Below, piece after piece: positions 43,357 to 51,694 of a stretch of DNA of 64,000 nucleotides. Below the pieces are notes generated by a model. That model was given only the letters and a program-made list of their open reading frames with translations, ran no database searches and was not told the origin of the DNA. The DNA lies in the NCBI RefSeq assembly GCF_013377235.1, contig NZ_CP016226.1:1674001-1738000 (forward strand), in the 5' to 3' direction. Source of the DNA: Mannheimia varigena. Its GTDB lineage: Bacteria; Pseudomonadota; Gammaproteobacteria; Enterobacterales; Pasteurellaceae. Numbering within the stretch: position 1 is the stretch's first letter; the number at the start of each line of letters is the position of its first letter. The translations under genes were made by a program, and so were the position numbers.

Positions 43357-43782
43357 ATGAAAAAAGAAACTAATAACTCAAGAGTTATACATTTCGATAT
43401 CCTTAATATTGAGCTTGTTTTGTTGTATTAGTGTTGCACCATAATGGTATTTTACATTATTATCTATTTTTTAGGAGTTGCAAGTGTACTGCTACGATAT
43501 TTTTTGACAGTGCATTATTCTCTTTCTTCAAGCTAAATTGATAGGTTCTTATTTGGATTATACATTTCTATTCGGTGTTTTTGGCTTTGCCTGTATTCGT
43601 TTTTATTAAATATACTTTTAGCTATATGCTAAAAATTAATTCTCAAGATTAAATATTTTGTATTTTTAAGAAATCTATCTGGTTGTAGTCTAGGCATTTA
43701 TCTTATTCATAAATTAATAATGAGTTACGAGTTAAATTTATTTAGTATTTCTCCAACCAATATATATTGGAGATTTTTTTAG
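43357..43782 (+). pseudogene. Remnant of an acyltransferase-3 (OafA-like) gene
   Basis: The 552-base gap after wbaP holds broken pieces of a membrane acyltransferase. An ATG at 43357 opens MKKETNNSRVIHFDILNIE, like the start of family members, and stops after about 24 codons. Further on, in other frames, come LDYTFLFGVFGFACIRF and NLSGCSLGIYLIHKLIM (about 43657-43735), the latter matching the conserved C-terminal SxxSxGIYLIH motif. Frameshifts, stops and large deletions rule out function. Intact relatives O-acetylate O-antigen sugars. The family call rests mainly on the C-terminal motif. Confidence 0.55.
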
Positions 43783-43873
43783 AATGATATTAATCTATTT
43801 CGTTTGCTTAATAATTATTCTTTTTGCAAAAAATTTCTTTTTTAAGGGATTATTTTCTTAAGCTATTATTTAT

Positions 43874-44902
43874 ATGATGTACTTAAATATATTAATTACG
43901 GGCGGAGCAGGCTTTATCGGCTCTGCCTTAATTCGTTTTTTGGTTGAACAAACGGCTCATTCTGTGATCAATATGGATAAGCTCACCTACGCCAGTAATT
44001 CAACCTCACTCGAAACAGTACAAAACTCTGAGCGTTATCATTTTGAGCAAGCTGATATTTGTGCAAGCGGTCAAATTTCTGAGATTTTTTGCAAATATCA
44101 ACCCGATGCTGTTATGCATTTAGCGGCAGAAAGTCATGTGGATCGTTCTATTACTGGTCCGGCTGATTTTATTCAAACCAACATTGTTGGAACTTATACT
44201 TTATTAGAAGCTGCTCATGAATATTGGATGAACTTGCCGGAAACTAGAAAATCAGCCTTTCGCTTTCATCACATTTCAACCGATGAAGTATTTGGTGATT
44301 TGCCATTAACGGCTGAATTATCCAAAGAAAATTCTCCTTATGCCCCTAGCAGTCCTTATTCCGCCTCTAAGGCCTCGGCAGATCATTTGGTTCGTGCGTG
44401 GTATAGAACCTATGGTCTACCGACTATTATTACTAACTGTTCTAATAATTTTGGTCCTTATCAGTATCCCGAAAAATTGATTCCATTGATGATTTTAAAT
44501 GCGGTACAAGGAAAAGCTTTGCCAATCTATGGTAATGGTTTACAACGTCGGGATTGGATTTTTGTTGAAGATCACGTTAGGGCTTTATATCAAGTTTTAA
44601 CTCAAGGTAAGGTGGGAGAAACTTATAATATCGGCTCTCACCAAGAAAAAACAAATATTGAGGTGGTAAGTGCGATTTGTGATTTATTGGAAGAACTTGT
44701 ACCTAATAAACCCGAAAATGTTAAATATTACGTAGATTTAATTACTTATGTGCAAGATCGCCCAGGTCATGATACTCGTTATGCGATTGATTCTTCAAAG
44801 ATTCAAAAAGAGTTAGGCTGGCAGCCACAAGAAACTTTTGAGAGCGGGATGCGTAAAACAGTAGAATGGTATTTAGATAATCCAAATTTTTGGAAAGCAT
44901 AA
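43874..44902 (+). CDS. rmlB: dTDP-glucose 4,6-dehydratase
   Basis: A 342-residue short-chain dehydrogenase-type enzyme making dTDP-4-keto-6-deoxyglucose. The NAD site is ITGGAGFIGSALIRF (about 7-21), with HISTDEVFGDL and the catalytic YSASKASADH. It is alone: rmlA, rmlC and rmlD are not in the window, so the end product (rhamnose, Fuc4NAc or another 6-deoxysugar) depends on genes elsewhere. Base composition is like the flanking genome, and it contains a near-match uptake word (GCAAGCGGTC at about 44064). The start could also be the second ATG (43877). Confidence 0.94.
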   Translation: MMYLNILITGGAGFIGSALIRFLVEQTAHSVINMDKLTYASNSTSLETVQNSERYHFEQADICASGQISEIFCKYQPDAVMHLAAESHVDRSITGPADFIQTNIVGTYTLLEAAHEYWMNLPETRKSAFRFHHISTDEVFGDLPLTAELSKENSPYAPSSPYSASKASADHLVRAWYRTYGLPTIITNCSNNFGPYQYPEKLIPLMILNAVQGKALPIYGNGLQRRDWIFVEDHVRALYQVLTQGKVGETYNIGSHQEKTNIEVVSAICDLLEELVPNKPENVKYYVDLITYVQDRPGHDTRYAIDSSKIQKELGWQPQETFESGMRKTVEWYLDNPNFWKA

Positions 44903-44928
44903 AAGGCAGAACTTATTTCTGCCTTTTC
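44902..44928. terminator. Bidirectional terminator between rmlB and waaL
   Basis: AAAGGCAGAA and TTCTGCCTTTT with a short loop, between converging genes. Confidence 0.85.
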
Positions 44929-44935
44929 GTTTTTA

Positions 44936-46189
44936 TTAAAGTTCTTGCTCTTTGTGTTTAATTAAGTGATACAACAAAATCAATACAAAGAAATAAAATA
45001 TTGAACCCGAGTTATGCGCTAAGAAAGATTGGCTTAAGAAAAAGAATGAGTGTGCAGTAATATGTACTATACCTAATACTGCAATGCATTTAACTGCTCT
45101 GTCTTCAGCTTTTAGGCGTCTTGCAAAAATTACAAATGGAATGAGTAAAATTGCCATGAGTGCCGCAAAGCCAATAATGCCTCTTTTAACGAAAGATTCT
45201 AAATATTGATTATGTAGGCTGTTAAATTGTAGTGTACTTTTAGCCATTTGTTTCGATTCTAATTGCTTCTTCTTAAATATTTCATAACCTGAGCTACCGT
45301 GTCCGAATAGAGGCTTCTCGGCTATTGCAACAAATGCATTTTCCCACATATCAAAACGAGCTCCTAGAGAAGAGTTTTTATTTCCTTTTTCTGTATAATG
45401 ATAAATGTCATTTTTCGCTTGCTCATATCTTTTTTGAATACCGAATTCAGGTTTATAAATAAATAGAGAAATAGCAAGTGCGAATAAAATGGTTGCAACA
45501 GCTAGAATTTTTTTATTTATCTGTTTAAAGTTAAATAGCAAAATAATCAAAAAGCAAGCAGGGAAGGCAATCCATCCACCTCTTGCACCGGTTAGAATAC
45601 TGGCAAGTAACCCCATGGCAGCACAAAGCATATAAAGTATTCCGGTTTTATTTTTGTGTTGAGCAAACCAATAGAAAGCAATCGCAATACTCATCAAACC
45701 TAGAAGTATAGAAATATTACCTGCTTGAATATGCATTGTATCAGGAAATGGCTTTTCCCAATTTAGCATAAATTTCTGATAAATCGCTAACAGCCCTACT
45801 ACTAATGCTCCAATTGGAACAAAGTGAAAGAGTGTCGTTTTTTTAATAGGGTATAGCCCGAAGAAAAAAATTAATGGAATAAAGAGTAAAATTCGACTTG
45901 GGTTGTCGATTTCACGAAATCCATCACCGTTACAAACAGCCGAGATTACAAAAGTCAGAAAATAGGCAAGAAGGGCGCAAATAAGATATTTGCCTTCTTT
46001 ATCAATTTGCCGTTTGTTTTTTAATTTGAAACGATGGTATAAGAATGTGAGCGTGGCGATAACACTTAACGCCATTGGCACATAACTGTAGCCTTTTTTG
46101 AAGGTTAAAACCGTGATAAAAAAAAGAGCGACGAGCAGATTGGAGAACAGCATCATCTTATTTTCTGTTTTTCTGAAATTGAGCAGCAT
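44936..46189 (-). CDS. waaL: O-antigen ligase (WaaL/RfaL family)
   Basis: A 417-residue inner-membrane protein with about 12 helices and a Wzy_C domain. The large periplasmic loop near residues 250-325 contains GARFDMWENAFVAIAEKPLFGHG and LHNQYLESFVKRG, the ligase-type motif around HNxYLE. It would transfer finished O-chains from undecaprenyl carrier to lipid A-core. It could be a polymerase, but the EpsG-type gene fills that role. I start at the ATG at 46189 (GGAT upstream) instead of an in-frame TTG four codons earlier. Confidence 0.87.
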   Translation of the reverse strand: MLLNFRKTENKMMLFSNLLVALFFITVLTFKKGYSYVPMALSVIATLTFLYHRFKLKNKRQIDKEGKYLICALLAYFLTFVISAVCNGDGFREIDNPSRILLFIPLIFFFGLYPIKKTTLFHFVPIGALVVGLLAIYQKFMLNWEKPFPDTMHIQAGNISILLGLMSIAIAFYWFAQHKNKTGILYMLCAAMGLLASILTGARGGWIAFPACFLIILLFNFKQINKKILAVATILFALAISLFIYKPEFGIQKRYEQAKNDIYHYTEKGNKNSSLGARFDMWENAFVAIAEKPLFGHGSSGYEIFKKKQLESKQMAKSTLQFNSLHNQYLESFVKRGIIGFAALMAILLIPFVIFARRLKAEDRAVKCIAVLGIVHITAHSFFFLSQSFLAHNSGSIFYFFVLILLYHLIKHKEQEL

Positions 46190-46331
46190 AGATTTATCCA
46201 AATAATTAAAAGAATACTACTCATTTTATAATAATAAAAGTGAACCTATCCATCTATTTTTTGAGATAAGAATCCGAGATTTTTACTTGAACTATGTTCT
46301 ATAAACTTAGATTTTCAGCATCAATCTGCTC

Positions 46332-46360
46332 TTTACTTTGCTTTTTTGTTGAGGTAGAAT
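46332..46360 (+). promoter_or_regulatory. Promoter of rpsU
   Basis: TTTACT (46332-46337), a 17-base spacer and TAGAAT (46355-46360), about 78 bases before rpsU. A hairpin AGGTAG-AATGCA-CTACCT (46352-46369) followed by a T run overlaps the -10 box and start region. Confidence 0.6.
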
Positions 46361-46437
46361 GCACTACCTTTTTTGTTCTATGCCGCCAAAATTGTGTGCG
46401 GTTAATAATTTAATCTATTTTTCTGAGGTGATGGCAT

Positions 46438-46653
46438 ATGCCAGTAATTAAAGTTCGTGAAAATGAATCATTTGACGTTGCATTACGTCGTTTCAAGCGC
46501 TCTTGCGAGAAAGCAGGTATCTTAGCAGAAGTTCGTGCTCGTGAATTCTACGAAAAACCAACTACAATTCGTAAACGTGAAAAAGCATCACTTGCTAAGC
46601 GCCACGCTAAACGTAACTTCCGTGAGAACGCACGCAACACACGTTTATACTAA
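46438..46653 (+). CDS. rpsU: 30S ribosomal protein S21
   Basis: A 71-residue basic small-subunit protein, MPVIKVRENESFDVALRRFKRS at the start and REKASLAKRHAKRN near the end, identical in layout to enteric S21. The ribosome site GAGGTGAT is a near-perfect match to the 16S tail. It opens the macromolecular-synthesis unit rpsU-dnaG-rpoD and marks the right end of the O-antigen locus. Confidence 0.97.
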   Translation: MPVIKVRENESFDVALRRFKRSCEKAGILAEVRAREFYEKPTTIRKREKASLAKRHAKRNFRENARNTRLY

Positions 46654-46682
46654 TTAGTTTGCTAATTGGTACAAATATATCG

Positions 46683-46722
46683 AAACCGTGATTCCTATTA
46701 GGCTCACGGTTTTGGTGTTTTT
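46683..46722 (+). terminator. Terminator between rpsU and dnaG
   Basis: AAACCGTGA and TCACGGTTT with a 12-base loop, followed by TGGTGTTTTT. In E. coli a partial terminator at the same place lowers dnaG expression relative to rpsU; this one probably does likewise. Confidence 0.82.
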
Positions 46723-46807
46723 AACGTTTCTATTCAAGCGGTTATATTTTTGCAAAATTTTACGATAAATTATCCGCTTGTATCAGTCAAAGGGCAGGAG
46801 GAAATCA

Positions 46808-48571
46808 ATGAAAGGCACAATTCCACGTTCATTTATTGATGATCTTATTGCTCGCACCGATATTGTTGAGGTCATCAACAGTCGGGTTAAACTCAAAAAA
46901 GCAGGGCGGGATTATCAAGCCTGCTGTCCTTTTCATCACGAGAAAACACCTTCATTTTCAGTCAGTCAATCCAAACAGTTTTACCACTGCTTTGGCTGTG
47001 GTGCTCATGGTAATATCATCACTTTCCTGATGGATTACGACAAATTAGAATTTCCAGAAGCAATTGAAGAGCTTGCTGCTATGCACGGTCTAGAAGTGCC
47101 GAGAGAGAATGTGCTCAATCGTGATGGAAAACCGCAAGCGAATTTTAAGACTAAGCGTAATCTCTATGAATTGATGGAATTGGTAGCAAAGTTTTATCAG
47201 CAAAATCTTACTCATCAAATTGAGCCACAAAGTTATTTGCAACAGCGTGGTTTATCGGCGGAGATTATCGAACGTTTTGAAATTGGTTTTGCCCCGAATG
47301 CGTTTGATGCCGCTTTGCGTACTTTCGGGCAATCGCTTGAAGAAACACAAAAATTGCTGGATACGGGCATTTTAACCAAAAATGATAGCGGTCGAATTTA
47401 CGATAAATTTCGTAATCGGGTGATGTTCCCAATTCGAGATAAACGTGGACGAGTAATTGCCTTTGGCGGTCGAGTGTTACCGAATGATGAGCAAGGGGCG
47501 AAGTATATGAACTCGCCTGAAACTGTAATTTACCACAAAGGCAGCGAGCTGTACGGTTTATATCAAGCTCTCAAAGTGAATGAAAATCCAGATTATCTCT
47601 TTGTAGTTGAAGGTTATATGGATGTGGTGGCTCTAGCTCAATTTGGGGTGGATAATGTAGTAGCCTCACTAGGCACGGCAACCACAGGTGAGCAAATTCA
47701 GCAAATGTTCCGCTGTACTGAGCAAATTATCTGTTGTTATGATGGCGACAGAGCAGGACGAGATGCTGCGTGGCGTGCGTTAGAAAATGCCTTACCTTAC
47801 TTGCAAGATGGGCGTCAGCTCAAATTTATTTTCTTGCCTGATGGCGAAGATCCGGATACCTTCATTCGCTCGCAAGGTAAAGCCGGCTTTGAGCAATATT
47901 TAGCGGAGAATGCCAAACCCCTAAGCAACTTCTTGTTTGATAGTTTACTTGCTGATGTAGATCTCTCCTCAAAAGAAGGAAAATCAAAACTGGCAGCCTT
48001 AGCTGTGCCGCTGATTAACCGCATTCCGGGGGAAATGTTACGTGTTTATTTACGCAATATTTTAGGACAGAAGTTAGGCATTCTTGATCCAACACAGATA
48101 GAAGCATTATTACCGAATAAAAAAGCAGAAGAGAGAGCGGCTCATCAAGCTATTAAAATCAAGAGAACGCCAATGCGATTACTGATCGCCTTATTATTGC
48201 AAAACCCGCATTTAGTGAAATTTGTGCCAGATGTGAGTTCTCTAAAAGTATTAAAAGAACCAGGTTTTGAATTATTAACGGATGTCGTGGCGATTTGTCA
48301 GCAAAATGCTGGCATTAGTATGGGGGGGCTACTTGAACATTATCGAGAGCATCCCCAATATAAAATAGTTGAAACACTCGCAAGTTGGGAACATTTAGTG
48401 TTACCGGAAAATGTTGAGACGACCTTTATCGAAACTCTCGATTTTCTCTACGCAAAATTAGTGGAATTACGAAAAGAAGAGCTAATTGCTAAAGACAGAA
48501 CGGTAGGTTTAACTGACGATGAGAAAAAAGAGTACTTTTTTTTAGAGCAGAATCGTATAACAAGCGGTTAA
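46808..48571 (+). CDS. dnaG: DNA primase
   Basis: A 587-residue enzyme that makes RNA primers for replication. The zinc-binding CHC2 residues C40, H43, C61 and C64 are at E. coli positions; the TOPRIM domain includes VVEGYMDVVAL and CYDGDRAGRDAA; a DnaB-binding C-terminal domain follows. I chose the ATG at 46808 behind AGGAGGA; an upstream in-frame ATG adds ten unconserved residues. The last codons (T-S-G-stop) are formed by an uptake word, ACAAGCGGT followed by TAA (48560-48571). Confidence 0.96.
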   Translation: MKGTIPRSFIDDLIARTDIVEVINSRVKLKKAGRDYQACCPFHHEKTPSFSVSQSKQFYHCFGCGAHGNIITFLMDYDKLEFPEAIEELAAMHGLEVPRENVLNRDGKPQANFKTKRNLYELMELVAKFYQQNLTHQIEPQSYLQQRGLSAEIIERFEIGFAPNAFDAALRTFGQSLEETQKLLDTGILTKNDSGRIYDKFRNRVMFPIRDKRGRVIAFGGRVLPNDEQGAKYMNSPETVIYHKGSELYGLYQALKVNENPDYLFVVEGYMDVVALAQFGVDNVVASLGTATTGEQIQQMFRCTEQIICCYDGDRAGRDAAWRALENALPYLQDGRQLKFIFLPDGEDPDTFIRSQGKAGFEQYLAENAKPLSNFLFDSLLADVDLSSKEGKSKLAALAVPLINRIPGEMLRVYLRNILGQKLGILDPTQIEALLPNKKAEERAAHQAIKIKRTPMRLLIALLLQNPHLVKFVPDVSSLKVLKEPGFELLTDVVAICQQNAGISMGGLLEHYREHPQYKIVETLASWEHLVLPENVETTFIETLDFLYAKLVELRKEELIAKDRTVGLTDDEKKEYFFLEQNRITSG

Positions 48572-48613
48572 AATTCATAAATTTTTTGCAAATTTACCAA
48601 GCCAAGCTGAATT

Positions 48614-48631
48614 TAGTGGTATAATCCACTA
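48614..48631 (+). promoter_or_regulatory. Extended -10 promoter of rpoD inside an inverted repeat
   Basis: TAGTGG-TATAAT-CCACTA: the TATAAT box, with an extended -10 TGG before it, is the loop of a perfect 6-base inverted repeat. It lies 33 bases before the rpoD ATG and would let rpoD be transcribed separately from dnaG. Confidence 0.65.
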
Positions 48632-48663
48632 CTATTTTTGCTCGCATAATAAACGGATAAACT

Positions 48664-50535
48664 ATGGAACACCAAGCAGATCAACAATTAGAACAGCAAT
48701 CCCAATTAGAACTTCTGATCACACAAGGACGAGAACAGGGGTATTTAACGATTTCTGAAGTTCACGATCACTTACCGGAAGAGTTAGTGGATGCGGAGCA
48801 GATTGAAGATATCATTCAGATGATCAATGATATGGGGATCCAGGTCTTAGAGGTTGCCCCAGATGCGGACGATTTACTCCTTGCTGAAAATATCGCTGAT
48901 GAAGATGTGGTAGAAGAAGCGACAAAAGTACTTTCCACCGTAGAATCAGAGTTAGGTAGAACGACTGACCCTGTGCGTATGTATATGCGTGAGATGGGGA
49001 CGGTTGAGCTTTTAACTCGTGAAGGTGAAATTGATATTGCAAAACGTATTGAGGAAGGGATTAATGAAGTTCAATGTGCAATTGCAGAATATCCAGAAGT
49101 ATTAACGGGGCTTTTAGAATGCTATGCTCAAGTTGAAGGCGGTGAAATGCGCCTTTCTGATTTGGTAACGGCATTTGTTGATCCAAATATTTTGGAAGAA
49201 GCACCTTTAGAAGAACTTGATGCTGAATTAAATGATGATGAAGAATCTGATACTGTCGCTGTTGTTGATGACGAAAATGAAGACGAAGAAAGCGATAGCA
49301 GCTCAGATAACAGCGATGATAGCTCTATTGATCCTGAATTAGCGCGGGAAAAATTTGAAGCTCTGCGTAACCAACACGAAAAAGTATTGTTAGCGATTCA
49401 AAAACACGGTAGAACCAGTAAAAAATCAAAAGAGCAGATTGAAATTTTATCTAATATTTTCCGTGAATTCCGCTTAGTGCCAAAACAATTTGATTTATTA
49501 GTTGCCTCTATGCAAAAACTAATGAAACAAGTGCGTGTAGAAGAACGCCAGATTCAACGTTATGCGGTTGAATATGCAGGTATGAAAAAAGCGGACTTCT
49601 TAAAAGCATTCCAAGGACACGAATTAAGCGAAGAATGGATCGAAAAAGCGATTAACGCGAAGAAAAATGCGGCACCAAAACTTGCTAATTATGTAGATAA
49701 TATTCGTATTAATATCGCAAATTTACAGAATTTAGAACAAACTTCAGGTTTGACCATTTCCCAAATCCGTGAAATTGGCGGACGCATTGCTAGTGGTGAA
49801 CTGAAAGCTCGCCGTGCGAAAAAAGAGATGGTGGAAGCGAACTTACGTTTAGTGATCTCGATTGCGAAGAAATACACCAACCGTGGTTTACAGTTCTTGG
49901 ATTTAATCCAAGAAGGTAATATCGGTTTGATGAAAGCGGTGGATAAATTTGAATATCGCCGTGGCTATAAATTTTCAACCTATGCAACCTGGTGGATTCG
50001 TCAGGCAATTACCCGTTCGATTGCAGATCAGGCTCGAACCATCCGTATTCCGGTGCATATGATTGAAACTATCAATAAACTTAACCGTATTTCCCGCCAA
50101 TGTTTGCAGGAAATGGGGCGTGAAGCGACACCGGAAGAGTTGGCAGAGCGTATGGGAATGCCGGAAGATAAAATCCGAAAAGTGTTGAAAATTGCTAAAG
50201 AACCAATTTCAATGGAAACTCCAATTGGTGATGATGACGATTCACATTTGGGCGATTTCATTCAAGACGAAAGCCTTGAATTACCACTAGATTCCGCAAC
50301 CGCTGAGAGCTTGCGTATGGCAACCAACGAAGTGCTGGAAGGTTTAACTCCACGTGAGGCAAAAGTATTACGTATGCGTTTCGGTATTGATATGAACACC
50401 GACCATACGCTTGAAGAAGTAGGTAAACAATTTGATGTAACCCGTGAGCGTATTCGTCAGATTGAAGCAAAAGCGTTACGTAAATTACGCCATCCAAGCC
50501 GTTCAGAAACCTTACGCAGTTTCCTAGATGATTAA
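48664..50535 (+). CDS. rpoD: RNA polymerase sigma-70 factor RpoD
   Basis: A 623-residue primary sigma factor. Regions in order: 1.1 (about 1-80), 1.2 with TDPVRMYMREMGTVELLTREGEI, a long acidic non-conserved region (about 185-225, rich in D, E and S), then regions 2 (FSTYATWWIRQAITRSIADQ), 3 and 4 with the C-terminal DVTRERIRQIEAKALRKLRHPSRS. It is the last gene of rpsU-dnaG-rpoD, with its own likely promoter upstream and a terminator downstream. Confidence 0.97.
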   Translation: MEHQADQQLEQQSQLELLITQGREQGYLTISEVHDHLPEELVDAEQIEDIIQMINDMGIQVLEVAPDADDLLLAENIADEDVVEEATKVLSTVESELGRTTDPVRMYMREMGTVELLTREGEIDIAKRIEEGINEVQCAIAEYPEVLTGLLECYAQVEGGEMRLSDLVTAFVDPNILEEAPLEELDAELNDDEESDTVAVVDDENEDEESDSSSDNSDDSSIDPELAREKFEALRNQHEKVLLAIQKHGRTSKKSKEQIEILSNIFREFRLVPKQFDLLVASMQKLMKQVRVEERQIQRYAVEYAGMKKADFLKAFQGHELSEEWIEKAINAKKNAAPKLANYVDNIRINIANLQNLEQTSGLTISQIREIGGRIASGELKARRAKKEMVEANLRLVISIAKKYTNRGLQFLDLIQEGNIGLMKAVDKFEYRRGYKFSTYATWWIRQAITRSIADQARTIRIPVHMIETINKLNRISRQCLQEMGREATPEELAERMGMPEDKIRKVLKIAKEPISMETPIGDDDDSHLGDFIQDESLELPLDSATAESLRMATNEVLEGLTPREAKVLRMRFGIDMNTDHTLEEVGKQFDVTRERIRQIEAKALRKLRHPSRSETLRSFLDD

Positions 50536-50537
50536 TG

Positions 50538-50575
50538 ATTTCCCCTGTGCCTTGTGGTACAGGGGTTTTTGTTTT
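50538..50575 (+). terminator. Terminator after rpoD
   Basis: CCCCTGTGCC and GGTACAGGGG around TTGT, followed by a T-rich run. Confidence 0.87.
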
Positions 50576-50585
50576 AAGATTAATA

Positions 50586-50594
50586 ACAAGCGGT
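50586..50594 (+). repeat. DNA uptake signal sequence
   Basis: ACAAGCGGT followed by TGTTTTTC in the gap between rpoD and the lipoprotein gene. Confidence 0.8.
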
Positions 50595-50628
50595 TGTTTT
50601 TCTTAAATTTTTTACAAGAAGGAGAGAT

Positions 50629-51618
50629 ATGAAAAAATCACTATTAGCCCTTTTAATTAGCTCAGTATTTGTGATTGCGGGTTGTGAAGACGGCAAAATG
50701 ACACAAACGGTATTAGAAGCTGAAAAACAAATTGTTCACTTAGGCACAGAATTAAAAAATGCCCAGTCGGAATTGGCAAAAAAAGAAGCCGAAGTTGCCG
50801 AGCTTTCAAGCGTGAAGGCGGAGAATGACAAATTAAAAGCAGAGCTAGAGAAAGCCCAACAAAACACCGCATTAAATGTTGAGATTGTAAAAATCTTCGA
50901 TAAAAAAGATGTGATTAAGCATAAAGTTGATCCAAAAGAAGAATTTGCAATTGAGGAAAGCACGGTGAGTTCGATTGTGACGCTTCCAAAAACAAATTTT
51001 GATTGGCTCAATCAGTTGTTGATTAATCAGGCGTATGATTACAATGAAGAACAAGGCAGAAAGCTGAAAAACCCAACCGAAGATGAGTTTAAAAAGCACC
51101 GTGAAGAAGTTTATCAAGGTTTAGTTGAAAGTGTGAAAACAGAGCCTACAATTGGCTATGATGAGCATATTCATAGTACTTTTATGGGGCAACGCAATAA
51201 TATCGCTACTTTTTTGATGACACATTATAGCTACACAGGTGGTGCTCACGGTATGCACTATACGCAATATATCAATGTGGATTTAGCTAAAAAAGCAATC
51301 ATTAGCTTAAATGATTTAATCAGCCAAAAAGATCAAGCTCAACTGAAAGAGATCCTTTGGGAAAATTACAGTCGTGAACGAGTTGATGAAAATGGTAAAT
51401 ATAATGGATTTGGAGATAAAAAAGAGTTCCGTATTTCTGACCAATTCTATTTTACCTCTGAAGGGATTGTCTTTGTTTATCCTCCATACGAATTGGGTGC
51501 TTACGCAGAAGGCAATATAGAGATTGAAGCAGATTGGCATAGTATCAATAAGTTACTCAACTCAGATTATCAACGTGGTGAAAAAGATGGGTTCTTTGCA
51601 GAAGAGCTAGAGAACTAA
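50629..51618 (+). CDS. DUF3298 domain lipoprotein (RsiV-like C-terminus)
   Basis: A 329-residue predicted lipoprotein: signal peptide with lipobox VIAGC, lipidated C19. Residues about 20-82 are a charged heptad-like coiled coil (KQIVHLGTELKNAQSELAKK), followed by a DUF4163/DUF3298 region (about 95-325) with TGGAHGMHYTQYINVDL and FVYPPYELGAYAEG, motifs typical of DUF3298. Related domains occur in the anti-sigma factor RsiV, but that protein is of different build, so no regulatory role is implied. AAGGAGAG precedes the ATG. Function unknown. Confidence 0.85.
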   Translation: MKKSLLALLISSVFVIAGCEDGKMTQTVLEAEKQIVHLGTELKNAQSELAKKEAEVAELSSVKAENDKLKAELEKAQQNTALNVEIVKIFDKKDVIKHKVDPKEEFAIEESTVSSIVTLPKTNFDWLNQLLINQAYDYNEEQGRKLKNPTEDEFKKHREEVYQGLVESVKTEPTIGYDEHIHSTFMGQRNNIATFLMTHYSYTGGAHGMHYTQYINVDLAKKAIISLNDLISQKDQAQLKEILWENYSRERVDENGKYNGFGDKKEFRISDQFYFTSEGIVFVYPPYELGAYAEGNIEIEADWHSINKLLNSDYQRGEKDGFFAEELEN

Positions 51619-51640
51619 TTGTAAATTTAAGTTAAAAAAC

Positions 51641-51671
51641 AACCGCTTGTAATCCTTTATTACAAGCGGTT
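51641..51671. terminator. Bidirectional terminator made of paired uptake sequences
   Basis: AACCGCTTGTAAT and ATTACAAGCGGTT with a five-base loop, followed by TATTTTTG, between the lipoprotein gene and menA. Confidence 0.88.
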
Positions 51672-51694
51672 TATTTTTGTTGAAATTTTGCAAC

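Larger units (their letters stand above)
33364..46189. other. O-antigen (lipopolysaccharide O-chain) biosynthesis locus
   Basis: A run of wzz, five glycosyltransferase-type genes, a Wzy-like polymerase, glf, wbaP, a decayed acyltransferase and rmlB on the plus strand, with a WaaL-type ligase facing them, set between erpA and rpsU. The core (34.6-43.9 kb) is markedly AT-rich and has no perfect uptake word. It has a Wzy-type pathway layout but no visible Wzx. Confidence 0.88.

Noticed and set aside
49200..49340. Acidic low-complexity stretch in rpoD as an insertion
   Set aside because: Primary sigma factors of this group normally carry an acidic variable region between regions 1.2 and 2, so it is not unusual.
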